DNA of 64,000 bases from Pseudomonas gingeri (GCF_013386115.1 NZ_JACAOR010000010.1:327644-391643), one strand, 5' to 3'; counted from the first letter of the stretch, positions 8,575 through 17,423 are shown. Made by a program: numbers and translations. Notes: generated by a model not told the origin, from the sequence alone.

Positions 8575-9996
8575 TCACCGTTCCCGCAACGCCTCACTTT
8601 GGTACTTCAACAACGGCGTCAATAGATATTCAATAATCCGCCGTTGCTCAGTCTTGATTTCAACCGAACTGCTCATCCCCGGTTCCAGCTGAATCCTCTT
8701 GCCGTCGGCCACGATCTCATGTGCACCGAGTTGAATTCGGGCCAGGTAAATCAAGCCCAATTTGTCGTCCTTGACCGCATCCTGAGAAATCGACATGACC
8801 CTGCCAGCGATCGTGCCGTAGTGGGTGTAAGGAAAGGCATCCAGTTTGATCTCAGCGTCCTGACCCGGCCGAACAAAGCCAATATCCCGGTTGAGAATCT
8901 GCGCATCGACTTCCAACCCGGCATCGTCGGGAACAATCACCAGCAAGGCTTGGGCAGGCGTCACTACCCCACCGATGGTGTGCACCGCCAGTTCCTGGGC
9001 GGTACCGCTCACGGGAGCCGTCAGGTGTGTCTGCCCCTGTCGTTGCCGGGACTTGGTTTCATCACCCTGGTCCTGGGCCAGTTGCTGCTGCGCCTGGTTG
9101 AGCAGATCGAGCTGTTCACGGCGAAACTGAGCAACAGCCGTATCGATATCGTCGCGTTGCTCCTGAATGGTGGCCTGTAGCTCCTTGGCATAACTCTGCT
9201 GCCCGGCCAACTCCTGCTCTTGCTGAATGCGCGCTTGTACCTTTTCCAGGTACGCGTGACGGGGCACATAGCTCTGCTTGAGCAAGGTCTGGTAGTCCTC
9301 CTCCTCGGCCCGGGTCATGGGCAGGGTTTGCTGCAGGCTGCTGATTTTGTGCTGGGTGGTCTGCAGCTCCTGCAGGCGCTTTTGCAACTCCGAGCGCAGT
9401 CCGGTGAGTTTGCTGCGTTGCTCGTAGAACGCGCTTTCGGCAAAGCGCTGGGTATCGCGCTGACGATCCTCACTCGCGTCCTGGACCGCCGCGACAACCG
9501 GCGCCCGGTTGGTCGTTTGTGTATCCAGCAAGGACTGGGCGCGATTGATCACCAGCATCGCGTCTATCCGAGCCGTTCTGGATTTGCTGACATCCGCCGT
9601 GGCCTCGGTCGGGTCCAGGTCGATCAGCGCCTGTCCCTGGGTCACATGCTGACCGTTATCGACCATGATTGCCTTGACGATGCCGGCTTCCAGCGGCTGG
9701 AGGGTCTTACTGTTGCCATTGGGCACGACCTTGCCTTGCGCCACGGCGACCACATCAAGCTTGCCGACGACGGACCAGACCAGGGCAATCGTGAACAGCA
9801 GCATCAACATCCACATCAGGCCACGCCCGATTGGCGATGCCGGGGTTTCGAGCACCTCCAGTGCCGCGGGCAAGAACTCGACCTCATCACGCTGGCGCCG
9901 TGACGGAGCGCTGTGGGCTTTTTCAGCCTCGAGGGCGGCACGGGCAATGTCGCGATAGTGCCGCAACCGGGGAAAGAAACGATCAAGCAGCGACAT
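8575..9996 (-). CDS. Type I secretion membrane fusion protein, HlyD family
   Basis: 473 residues, the usual HlyD length. One transmembrane helix at about residues 58-77 (GLMWMLMLLFTIALVWSVV) follows a short cytoplasmic tail; then a first lipoyl half (residues 80-125), a long coiled coil (about 150-320, rich in Gln, Glu and Arg) and a second lipoyl/beta-barrel part (HLTAPVSGTAQELAVHTIGG onwards). It starts at ATG 9996, overlapping the end of the exporter gene by 14 bases, a sign of translational coupling. It would bridge the inner-membrane ATPase and a TolC-type channel. The C-terminal tail RRIIEYLLTPLLKYQSE is matched by a scrap found near 14.4 kb. Confidence 0.93.
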   Translation of the reverse strand: MSLLDRFFPRLRHYRDIARAALEAEKAHSAPSRRQRDEVEFLPAALEVLETPASPIGRGLMWMLMLLFTIALVWSVVGKLDVVAVAQGKVVPNGNSKTLQPLEAGIVKAIMVDNGQHVTQGQALIDLDPTEATADVSKSRTARIDAMLVINRAQSLLDTQTTNRAPVVAAVQDASEDRQRDTQRFAESAFYEQRSKLTGLRSELQKRLQELQTTQHKISSLQQTLPMTRAEEEDYQTLLKQSYVPRHAYLEKVQARIQQEQELAGQQSYAKELQATIQEQRDDIDTAVAQFRREQLDLLNQAQQQLAQDQGDETKSRQRQGQTHLTAPVSGTAQELAVHTIGGVVTPAQALLVIVPDDAGLEVDAQILNRDIGFVRPGQDAEIKLDAFPYTHYGTIAGRVMSISQDAVKDDKLGLIYLARIQLGAHEIVADGKRIQLEPGMSSSVEIKTEQRRIIEYLLTPLLKYQSEALRER

Positions 9997-12136
9997 GAAG
10001 ATGCCCCGTCTGATGCCGCCACAGCGAAGCATAGCGCCCGTTCTGTTCGAGCAGTTCCTCGTGGCTGCCCTCTTCAACAATGGTGCCTTTTTCCACCGTG
10101 ATGATGCGCTGGGCAATTCGGACGGCAGACAGGCGGTGGGCAATGATGAACACCGTGCGGCCTTTGCAGATCTTGTGCATGTTGCCGTGGATGATGGATT
10201 CGGACTCGGCGTCCAGCGCGGAGGTAGCCTCATCGAAGATCAGGATCTTCGGTTGGGTCGCCAGGGCCCGGGCAATCGCAACGCGCTGTCGCTGGCCGCC
10301 GGACAAACCGTTGCCTCGCTCGCCCAGTTCGGTGTCGTAGCCCTGTGGCAATTCCAGGATGAACTCATGGGCGCCTGCCAACTCGGCTGCCTCCACCACC
10401 TGATCAAAGGACATGCCGGGCGAAGCAAAGGCAATGTTGTCGCGTACCGTGCCTTTGAACAGCATGTTTTCCTGCAAGACCACCCCGATCTGCCGGCGCA
10501 GTGACGCAGGGTCAAGCACCGAGAGGTCCATGCCATCGATCAGCACCCGTCCACGCTCAGGCGCATAAAGGCGCTGGATCAGTTTGGTCAGGGTACTTTT
10601 GCCGGATCCGGAAGGCCCGACGATGCCAATGACGCTACCTGCCTGAGCCGTCAATGAGAGGCCACGCAAGATCTCGGGACCATCGGCCCGATAGCGAAAT
10701 ACCACGCGGTCGAATACCACCTCGCCTTTGACCGGCGGCATCGAGGCTTGTCCGGCAGAGGCTCCAGACTCGGCCTTGTTGTCGAGGATATCGCCCAGTC
10801 GGGCCATGGACAGGCGCACCTGCTGGAAGTCCTGCCACAGCTGCGCCAGGCGCAGGATCGGCCCACTGACGCGACCGGAAAGCATGTTGAAGGCGATCAG
10901 TTCACCGACCGATAGATCGCCATCAATCACCAATCGGGCACCGAACCACAGCAAGGCTGCTGTAGTGAGCTTGCTGATCAGGGATGCGACCTGGTTGGCC
11001 GAGCTGGACAGATTGGAGGCCTTGAAAGCGCTGGACACATAGGCGGCCAATTGCTCCTCCCAGCGCCGTTGCATCAAGGGCTCGACCGCCATCGACTTGA
11101 GGGTTTCTATCCCCGTCACGGACTCCACCAGGAACGACTGGTTTTCCGAGCTGCGACGGAATTTCTCGTCGAGCCGGGCCTTGAGTACTGGAGTCACCAG
11201 AACCGACAACGCGACGTAGCACGGCAGTGAGATAAACACGATCAAAGTCAGCCAGGGCGAGTACGTCAGCATCACCGCAAAAAACACCAGGGTGAAGAAC
11301 GTGTCCATGACCACCGTCAGTGCATTGCCAGTGAGGAAGCTTCGGATATTCTCCAACTCTCGCACTCGCGCCACACTGTCGCCCACTCGCCGGGCCTGGA
11401 AATAGGCTAGCGGTAAACCGAGCAAGTGATTGAATAAACGAGCACCCAGCTCGACATCCACGCGGTTGGTCGTGTGACTGAATACGTAAGTGCGCAATCC
11501 CCCCAGCAATGCTTCGAACACGGAGATGGTAATCAGGCCGAATACCAGCACATCCAGGGTCGACATTGATTTGTGCACCAGCACTTTATCAATCACCACC
11601 TGCATGAATAAGGGCGATACCAAACCGAATAATTGCAAGAAAAATGAACCCGCCAGCACTTCCATAAATTGCTTGCGGTACTTGACAATCGACGGAATAA
11701 ACCACGACAGATCAAACTTTCCACCGCCTTGCGCAAGAACAGCCCGCGAAGTAATCAGAATCAACCGGCCAGACCAAATCGCTTTAAAGTCGGTCAAACT
11801 GATTTGAAAAGTGCGTTGTTGCACCTCGTCGTGGAGCAACACATTATCGTTGGCACATTTGGCCAGCACCAGAAAGCGGCCGTCGCGAAGCTCAGCGATA
11901 GCCGGCAGTGGTGTCTGTGCAAGCCGACTGATCTGGCTAGTGGTGGTGCGGGCCCTAAGTGCGATCTGCCGGGCCAGACGCACCAGGGTCAAGGCATCGA
12001 TAGGCCCCGACAAGCCCGACAGGTGCTTGAGGCGTTCAGTGCTGACCGCAACACCTGAGAGCTGGGCAATGACAACGAGTGAAGCAATGCCACTGTCGCC
12101 GTCGGCAGTCTCAACTCGCTGGGAGGGCGTATCCAT
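9983..12136 (-). CDS. Type I secretion ABC exporter (HlyB-like) with C39-like domain
   Basis: 717 residues. An N-terminal C39-like domain (about 1-125) has Ser where the peptidase cysteine should be (GDSGIASL), so it should bind but not cut substrate, as in HlyB. Six transmembrane helices follow (about 150-440), then the ATPase with Walker A GPSGSGKST, signature LSGGQRQR and Walker B ILIFDEATSALD. The start is ATG 12136 with AGGA upstream; a GTG 18 bases earlier would swallow that site. First gene of the presumed operon with the fusion protein. The likely cargo is the giant protease downstream. Confidence 0.94.
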   Translation of the reverse strand: MDTPSQRVETADGDSGIASLVVIAQLSGVAVSTERLKHLSGLSGPIDALTLVRLARQIALRARTTTSQISRLAQTPLPAIAELRDGRFLVLAKCANDNVLLHDEVQQRTFQISLTDFKAIWSGRLILITSRAVLAQGGGKFDLSWFIPSIVKYRKQFMEVLAGSFFLQLFGLVSPLFMQVVIDKVLVHKSMSTLDVLVFGLITISVFEALLGGLRTYVFSHTTNRVDVELGARLFNHLLGLPLAYFQARRVGDSVARVRELENIRSFLTGNALTVVMDTFFTLVFFAVMLTYSPWLTLIVFISLPCYVALSVLVTPVLKARLDEKFRRSSENQSFLVESVTGIETLKSMAVEPLMQRRWEEQLAAYVSSAFKASNLSSSANQVASLISKLTTAALLWFGARLVIDGDLSVGELIAFNMLSGRVSGPILRLAQLWQDFQQVRLSMARLGDILDNKAESGASAGQASMPPVKGEVVFDRVVFRYRADGPEILRGLSLTAQAGSVIGIVGPSGSGKSTLTKLIQRLYAPERGRVLIDGMDLSVLDPASLRRQIGVVLQENMLFKGTVRDNIAFASPGMSFDQVVEAAELAGAHEFILELPQGYDTELGERGNGLSGGQRQRVAIARALATQPKILIFDEATSALDAESESIIHGNMHKICKGRTVFIIAHRLSAVRIAQRIITVEKGTIVEEGSHEELLEQNGRYASLWRHQTGHLHVAA

Positions 12137-12657
12137 TGTTGTTCTTCCTGACACAAAACTCTCCCTAAGCCTGCACGTTTGCCAGACCCTGTAACAAACC
12201 GGATACGCTGCCGAGATCTAAAGTCGATCAGTCGATGAAATACGCTTAAAAATCAGAGTAATAAAAATAACGCTGCGGCGTTGTTGGCGCTGGGCCTTGC
12301 CGTTAAAAACCGACGAAACGTTACACTTTTTAACAGGCAATAGTGGCGCTTTCCTACTACTTTTCGTCTCGCACTAAACTTTCACCGCTCCGTTCAGCCT
12401 GGGTTCAGAATCAAAATTCAAGATGAAACTTTCACCCCTGCACAATCAGCTGGAATGAATATTGCTATATCAGAAAGAAAATTTATTCTCTCAACTAAGA
12501 TGAAAAAAGCATAATTCCATCAACAACGCTTCCCAATGGGGGCGGCATCGGATAGGTCTTTCAACTAAGAAGCCATTTTAGTTCGACAAAAAGTGCCGCC
12601 AGGTGTGTGCCCCTTGCACTAGGTGCGCCGGACATCAGCCGCCTCCAGCAGTGGCGA
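12137..12657. other. Non-coding region upstream of the exporter operon
   Basis: No convincing gene. AT-rich stretches around 12230-12280 and 12440-12520 could hold the exporter promoter. Short direct repeats are visible: AAACTTTCACC near 12375 and 12427, and TCAACTAAGA near 12498 and 12561. The remains of a DUF1173-like gene begin at its right edge. Confidence 0.4.
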
Positions 12658-13203
12658 TTACCAGCGCCTCACTGCCGGCAGATCAGGAATAGGGGCGGCC
12701 TGTGCCCCCTGGACCGCCTCCCAGCTCCACCAGCCTACAGGGCCGTAGACGCGGTCGTACCAGTGTGTCTTGCGGACCTTTTGCGCAAGGTAGTCGGGGG
12801 TGTTCATGCCGAAGACTTCCAGCGGGAAATCATCCTTCATGTCCAGAAGCCAGAAGTCGGGGAAGAACTCGCACTCGGCGGCGTCGTAGCGCAGTGGTTT
12901 TTCGAAGCTGCGGCCGGCGACGGTCAGCTTTTTCTCCAGGATGGATTCGTAGTCGGAGTCCAGCGGTATTCAGCGCTCGCTGACGTGCATCAGCGCCAGT
13001 GCCATTGCAACGACGCACTTGCTGGCGTCAAAGCGTGCCAGGGGCGAGATGACCACGGCACGGCGGCCTTTCTTGATCACTGCCTCCACAACGGCAGTAT
13101 TGGCCGTTTCAGCACTGGAGCGCGGGGTGGCGCACAGCAGGAGCACTTCGCTGAGCATCACCCGACCGGCCTTGATGCGTCGTGCCGTCTTACGAAGCAC
13201 ACT
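12658..13203 (-). pseudogene. C-terminal remnant of a DUF1173-like gene
   Basis: One reading frame runs through the whole stretch but is interrupted by a TGA at 12970. It reads from VLRKTARRIKAGRVMLSE, through KKGRRAVVISPLARFD, to FFPDFWLLDMKDDFPLEV and HWYDRVYGPVGWWSW near its end. This pattern resembles, from memory, the DUF1173 family found in integrative and conjugative elements; a profile search is needed to confirm. Homology starts abruptly at 13203 with no start codon. The matching N-terminal half lies at 15014-15504, separated by a 1.9-kb insert. Confidence 0.5.
13151..13200. repeat. Left copy of 50-bp direct repeat flanking the insert in the DUF1173-like gene
   Basis: Matches 15090-15139 in the same orientation with four mismatches in 50 bases. 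Both copies encode LRKTARRIKAGR. To its left the DUF1173-like gene continues; to its right the sequence is unrelated. Confidence 0.85.
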
Positions 13204-13363
13204 AAGTTATTTACCACTGAAATGAAGTTGCATTGTCGCTAGGCATCGGAATGTATGAAGCAAAGCGTTCTTACCCTTAACGACTTAAATAACCGGAGCA
13301 CTTCATCGTGAGAAAATTGAGATAATTTCTTCAACCAGGTCTTGCTTAGGCATACCCATTCGC

Positions 13364-13825
13364 TTAAAAAATAAACCCTAATAAAACAAAAAACACAACA
13401 AACATTAATACCCAACCAAAGTCTTTTAACGCCTTAAAGAAGCAAGACCGCCGCTCATAAAAAGGAAGAGCAGAGAGTACCCGCCCTACTCCTAAACCAA
13501 TCTCTCCATTACCCTTGAGAAACGACTCTTTCATATACCCATAGAAAAAACCGTAAAAAACCATAACCCCCCCGGCAAGAATCCTAATTTTATCACCACC
13601 ACTCATTGGAGAACCAGAATCCGTGAGAACGGATAAAATCAAACCGACGAAAATTAGAAAAACACCAAAAACCGGCAAGACGTTACTCTTCGCATTGCGA
13701 GCCCTTAGATTCTCGAACAATCTAAACGGTCTAAATACTCTTTCAGTCTTCAGTCTATTCTCAAGTCCGGAGCAGTAATATGGCAAAAACAACACAAACC
13801 CCAACAGCAACGTAATCGTACCCAC
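13364..13825 (-). CDS. Hypothetical multi-pass membrane protein
   Basis: About 153 residues from GTG 13825, chosen because TAGAGG lies five bases upstream; a TTG 57 bases further up keeps the frame open but lacks a ribosome site. Four hydrophobic segments are visible (TITLLLGFVLFLPYYCSG, VLPVFGVFLIFVGLILSVL, ILAGGVMVFYGFFYGYM and WVLMFVVFFVLLGFIF). Strongly AT-rich, unlike core genes. No family recognised. It lies in the insert that splits the DUF1173-like gene, together with two other small membrane proteins. Confidence 0.5.
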   Translation of the reverse strand: MGTITLLLGFVLFLPYYCSGLENRLKTERVFRPFRLFENLRARNAKSNVLPVFGVFLIFVGLILSVLTDSGSPMSGGDKIRILAGGVMVFYGFFYGYMKESFLKGNGEIGLGVGRVLSALPFYERRSCFFKALKDFGWVLMFVVFFVLLGFIF

Positions 13826-13925
13826 AGACACCTCTACGGATAAAACCAGAAAGCAAACACGCCTAAACCTTAAATTTAGCAAACTTCAAAAATAACTTTC
13901 CAGCTTCCAGCATTCCTGCCCCCTC

Positions 13926-14219
13926 TCAAATATAGATAATCATAGCAACACTAATCCCTGCAAATGCGCAGGCAAGATTCATGAAAAAAGCTGAAATTAC
14001 TTTCATGACCTTGTACTCACTTTCCGAGATCAGCTTTGCAAGCATCCCCAACCCACCACCAACAGCCACAGCCACAGCCACAGCCATGCGTATGTAGTTT
14101 ACCGCGATGCCATGGCTATCAATCTGAAAGCTAAAAAACACAATACCAGCAACAAGTCCGAGAGTCGAATAAATAAAAAACTCCAAGCTACTTCTTACTG
14201 AACTTCTTCTTTCACCCAT
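13926..14219 (-). CDS. Hypothetical small membrane protein
   Basis: 97 residues from ATG 14219, which has AAGGAGG seven bases upstream, one of the best ribosome sites in the region. Three hydrophobic segments (FFIYSTLGLVAGIVFFSF, a VAVAVAVGGGLGML stretch, and FFMNLACAFAGISVAMIIYI). The second segment is encoded by four perfect copies of the hexamer CAGCCA (14063-14086), a tract that could change in number and alter helix length. Not recognised; AT-rich. Confidence 0.55.
   Translation of the reverse strand: MGERRSSVRSSLEFFIYSTLGLVAGIVFFSFQIDSHGIAVNYIRMAVAVAVAVGGGLGMLAKLISESEYKVMKVISAFFMNLACAFAGISVAMIIYI
14063..14086. repeat. Hexanucleotide repeat (CAGCCA)4
   Basis: Four perfect copies of CAGCCA inside the gene at 13926-14219, encoding alternating Ala-Val in a transmembrane segment. 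Copy-number changes would stay in frame. Confidence 0.7.
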
Positions 14220-14317
14220 ATCTCGCCTCCTTGCAAAAAAATAACTAGATACTCCACCCATACTGGGGATCCATAAAAATTTAAATCAGAGCCATTATCT
14301 CTACCGTTCCTTAAAAT

Positions 14318-14401
14318 TAAAAATCGCAAAAGCTTCCGGGGGATCAGGAGGTATTCAATCACGCGCCGATTATCGATTTCCACCTCCGCCGTCACCGACA
14401 T
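14318..14401 (-). pseudogene. C-terminal scrap of a HlyD-family gene
   Basis: About 28 codons read MSVTAEVEIDNRRVIEYLL and onward to a leucine-rich tail. This matches the tail of the intact HlyD of this window (SSSVEIKTEQRRIIEYLL), but differs in sequence, so it derives from a second fusion-protein gene. On its upstream side it joins a copy of the TolC-like leader at about 14405, showing a deletion junction. No start or ribosome site belongs to it. Confidence 0.6.
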
Positions 14402-14410
14402 ACCGATAAC

Positions 14411-14549
14411 TGGCAGGTGCCATGCACGCCATCAAGAAGACGCAGTACCTGCGGGTCATGAACAAGTCCTTTTGTGAGGCCAGGAGGAGAGATAAAGGCA
14501 TACTGGCTTCGCGGGCGAGGAAATTATGCCAGAGCCTGTTGCAGGTCAA
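14411..14549 (-). repeat. Copy A of a 139-bp repeat carrying the 5' end of a TolC-like gene
   Basis: Aligns without gaps to 16746-16884 with about ten mismatches. On the minus strand it contains AAAAGGA and an ATG followed by TRRYCVFLMAC, the start of a type I outer-membrane channel. After PAS the sequence switches to the HlyD scrap. Confidence 0.85.
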
Positions 14550-14623
14550 GTTTTTCGCTTAAATCATTCTTAACTCTTAAAAAACCTGAGACCTCAAAAC
14601 TTGAAAACCCACCATATTTTACC

Positions 14624-14830
14624 TTAAAAAACATCAAACTGCTTCAAGGCGAACATCATCGCAATTATTAGAAAAGCAAGTCCTGTCATGGTGGTCCATT
14701 GAGTTTGCACGGTACCAGCAAACCAGGAGCCTCTGGAGGGGTACTTACCCAACGTCACCAATTTGACTATCGGCCACCCAATAGGAAAGCAAACAGCAGT
14801 GACAATCAAGCCTGCCAATACATCTCCCAT
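14624..14830 (-). CDS. Hypothetical small membrane protein
   Basis: 68 residues with two hydrophobic segments (VLAGLIVTAVCFPIGWPIV and MTGLAFLIIAMMFALKQF) joined by a short loop. ATG 14830 is preceded by GAGGGAGG at nine bases, so translation is likely. No family recognised. It is the most upstream gene in the insert splitting the DUF1173-like gene and, like its neighbours, AT-rich. Confidence 0.5.
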   Translation of the reverse strand: MGDVLAGLIVTAVCFPIGWPIVKLVTLGKYPSRGSWFAGTVQTQWTTMTGLAFLIIAMMFALKQFDVF

Positions 14831-15013
14831 TTAATAGCGCCTCCCTCTATCCATTAGCAGTCCCCCACAGCATACCTACACACACTAAAGGCACCTAGAA
14901 GTTTTGCTTCTACAGCCGCCAAACACGGCTTGTAACACGGCCCTATCAAACGCTGCTTTCAAATGCGTTTTTTTCAGTTGCCTGGCAGATCAGCACACTG
15001 GCCAGATGGGTGA

Positions 15014-15504
15014 TTATTTAGGTAGCTCAGGTAGTTGGATGTCACGTTCATCAGCCATGACATCCCAGTTCCCCCCAAAGGACCGTTCGCTGAGCGTCAC
15101 TCGACCGGCCTTGATGCGTCGTGCCGTCTTGCGCAGCACGCCATGGATCTGGCCGCTGTTGCGTTTGCCCTCCATGGCTGGATACCAGATGTTCAGCCGG
15201 GCTTCCTGCCACAGCAGGCAAAGCAGGCCCAGGAGTGTCATGGAGCGTTTGCGGTCGCCGGTGGAGAGTCTATGGGTGACACCGTCCCTGCCGACACTGG
15301 TGGTCCTGGCCGGCAGCTCGACCAAGCCACGGCCCCCCTCGACCACACCCGCTTCATAGCCCTGCATGCCTGAGCGCTCAGGTGCTGGGGCGTAGTAGCG
15401 ACATTCGTTGGCGTGCTTGGGACCTGTACCGGCGAATCAGGCCAGGTGAAAGCCGTCGAGAAGGGTTTGCCGTCAATCACGACCGGGAATCGCTCATACA
15501 CCAT
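15014..15504 (-). pseudogene. N-terminal remnant of a DUF1173-like gene, frameshifted
   Basis: ATG 15504 opens MVYERFPVVIDGKPFSTAF and then TWPDS; near 15430 the frame shifts and continues as GTGPKHANECRYYAPAPERS, GYEAGVVEGGRGLVELPART and LLCLLWQEARLNIWYPAM to VLRKTARRIKAGRVTLSE. Past the 50-bp repeat (15090) it diverges into an unrelated tail and stops at 15014. It is the upstream half of the gene whose C-terminal part lies at 12658-13203. DUF1173 assignment is from memory of the family pattern. The gene is broken both by a frameshift and by the insert. Confidence 0.5.
15090..15139. repeat. Right copy of 50-bp direct repeat flanking the insert
   Basis: Partner of 13151-13200, same orientation, 46 of 50 bases identical. 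To its right the N-terminal half of the DUF1173-like gene continues. Confidence 0.85.
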
Positions 15505-15698
15505 GCCAGGGCTCTCCTTGCCTCAATCCATCATTCAGTGGGCGCCGTTGATCGACTGTAACCCTGCCAGTGGCGCAGCTCTAGCTGCCAGGGCGTTACA
15601 AGGTATTTGCTACTGGGGGGATCGCAGGGTCTGATGCACGACAAGTTATAGCCCAAAGCAGAGCAGCATCTGGTCCATGGGAGGGCTCATCGAAATCT

Positions 15699-15839
15699 TT
15701 ACAAGGCTCGCAGTATCAGCTCCACCCCCGCAGCTGAAAACAACTGATTATTAACCAGCCGCCTAAGATATTTATAGGCGCCTGGATAGTCCCCCTGCTC
15801 TTGGAGGCCACTCAAGGCAGAAATCTGGTCCGAAGTCAT
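15699..15839 (-). CDS. Very short ORF, possible N-terminal remnant of a secreted repeat protein
   Basis: 46 codons from ATG 15839: MTSDQISALSGLQEQGDYPG followed by AYKYLRRLVNN and a stop at 15699. The pattern (QI.AL..LQ.QGDY.GAY.YL) recalls the opening of some large type I secreted proteins of plant-associated pseudomonads, but this is from memory and weak. It follows the gene at 15861 by 21 bases; the nearest purine-rich site (AGAGGG) is rather far from the ATG. It may be a remnant rather than a working gene. Confidence 0.3.
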   Translation of the reverse strand: MTSDQISALSGLQEQGDYPGAYKYLRRLVNNQLFSAAGVELILRAL

Positions 15840-15860
15840 ATTATAAGATTCACATCCCTC

Positions 15861-16430
15861 TCACCGAACGATTATGTTATCCAACAGCTCCAAAACCGCT
15901 TTATCAATATTTTCAAAATCATCACGAGATTTATTAAAATGATAAATGACCTCGTATTTTTTTATGTACATGCGATCTAGCTCATAAGTAGTAATCCCGG
16001 GATCAACATAGACCAGCCCGCCATCCGCCCCTTGAAAAACCACTACCTTCGCACCGTTAACCACATATACGCTTCGGCCATGCTCCGATTTGATCGACTG
16101 CATTCCTTTAATGTTTAAAAACGAGCGCCCGAGAGGGCTGCCCCAAGGCCTCATCCTTATTGTAACCTTGTTACCTTCGACAACACCGTCACGAATCAAT
16201 TTAGAATCATCAAGATCATAGCCAAAGGTCAAAACCTCTCCCCCACCAAACCTGATCCCAGAGCAATCATGCTCATTTATTTTTAGCTCGAATGGGCCAT
16301 ACACACACCGTCCGGCAGACCAATGGGCCGACTCGCTCGAATGTTGCATACTATAAAGCCTTAACAGTATTAGGCCACCGACTATGCCCACCCCCAAAAT
16401 CAACAAAACGTTTTTAAAATTAATGCTCAT
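15861..16430 (-). CDS. Hypothetical membrane-anchored protein
   Basis: 189 residues. One N-terminal hydrophobic segment (VLLILGVGIVGGLILLRLY, residues 8-26) anchors a mostly beta-type soluble domain with two cysteines (GRCVYG and HDCSG). ATG 16430 has GAGGT seven bases upstream. No family recognised. It resembles in size and topology the anchored protein ahead of the giant protease (6125-6634), and like it is AT-rich; both may be accessory or immunity-type proteins of related secretion loci (inference). Confidence 0.55.
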   Translation of the reverse strand: MSINFKNVLLILGVGIVGGLILLRLYSMQHSSESAHWSAGRCVYGPFELKINEHDCSGIRFGGGEVLTFGYDLDDSKLIRDGVVEGNKVTIRMRPWGSPLGRSFLNIKGMQSIKSEHGRSVYVVNGAKVVVFQGADGGLVYVDPGITTYELDRMYIKKYEVIYHFNKSRDDFENIDKAVLELLDNIIVR

Positions 16431-16500
16431 CGAAAGACCTCAGAACAAAACAATAAAAACAAACGCCACCTATCGAAGAAAAGCCATTTTACTTTATGCT

Positions 16501-16794
16501 CTAGTTATAAAGTGCATGACCACTAACATAGGCAGCATTTATCGCTCCTTCAAACTCGAACTCGCATAAGCCTCCAAGGGACTCGGGAGGATCCTGCTGC
16601 TGTAGATCGGGCATAGCTTCCTGCTGCGCCTCGAATCCTGCACGGGCTGCCTTGATTTCGGAATTGTTGATGACCGCTTCCTGGTAGACGGACATAAGCT
16701 GCGCACGGTCCGAGGGCGATGACGCTGATTGCGCCGCGAACACACTGGCAGGCGCTATGCACGCCATCAAGAAGACGCAATACCTGCGGGTCAT
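16501..16794 (-). pseudogene. Truncated TolC-like type I secretion outer membrane protein
   Basis: ATG 16794 with AAGGA seven bases upstream begins a clear signal peptide (MTRRYCVFLMACIAPASVFA) and the usual TolC-family opening (QLMSVYQEAVINNSEIKAAR, then AGFEAQQEAMP). After about 62 residues the sequence changes to unrelated DLQQQDPPESLGG and stops at 97 residues, whereas the family has about 430-480. So the outer-membrane channel of this secretion system is lost here, and export must rely on a TolC-like protein encoded elsewhere. The leader is duplicated at 14411-14549. Confidence 0.75.
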
Positions 16795-16884
16795 GAACAA
16801 GTCCTTTTGTGAGGCCCGGAGGAGAGATAAGGGCATAGTGGCCTCGCCGGCGAGGAAATTATGCTAGAGCGTGTTGCAGGTCAA
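16746..16884 (-). repeat. Copy B of the 139-bp TolC-leader repeat
   Basis: Same orientation as copy A at 14411-14549, about 93% identical, no gaps. It covers the ribosome site and first codons of the truncated TolC-like gene and about 90 bases of its upstream region. Confidence 0.85.
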
Positions 16885-17423
16885 CAATCGTATGAGGCGA
16901 AGGCGGTCCATCGATACGCTTTGGCTTGGTGAAGAGAGATGTGATCACGAGCAGTGAGAGCGGCGCTATCGAATGTCTGGATAGGTATTCGCCCTTTTTC
17001 CGCACATCTGCCGCAACACCTGGCGACTCACCGCATTCAAAACGGTCGACGGCGACGCCTCGTCGGTCAACCACTGCTCTCTGTTCAACCGGGTGTCACC
17101 GCCCAGGTCGCGTTGACTCAGGTATTGCAGTTTACCGACGCAGCCGGCGAGTGAAATCAATCAGTTGCTGCCACACAAGTGGCAACCGGTCTGATCACGC
17201 AAGGCGTGAAGCCCAAGCGCATATCCATTTTTGGCAGCAAGAATCGGAGTGTGAGCACATTTCGCCCACCCTACGATGAGACTCCAAACTTAGAGGCGTC
17301 CACCATGGCTTCCGTACAACTGGCCTTTGCCCATTAGCCATTCCAACAATTTTTTGGATTGCCCGGCATCAGCTATGCAATTCTCGAGATTTTCTAGTTT
17401 ACGAACAGCGCCAAAGGCAACCC
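16885..17423. other. Region without an intact gene between the secretion debris and the EamA gene
   Basis: No gene can be supported. On the minus strand 16970-17130 reads RDLGGDTRLNREQWLTDE and onward with protein-like composition but no start or family match, and on the plus strand a short ORF at 17305 is broken by stops after MASVQLAFAH. These look like decayed gene pieces. The EamA promoter should lie in 17290-17420. Confidence 0.35.

Noticed and set aside
12607..13242. 211-codon plus-strand open frame
   Set aside because: The minus strand carries the recognisable DUF1173-like remnant in one frame; the plus frame has no start context or family pattern.
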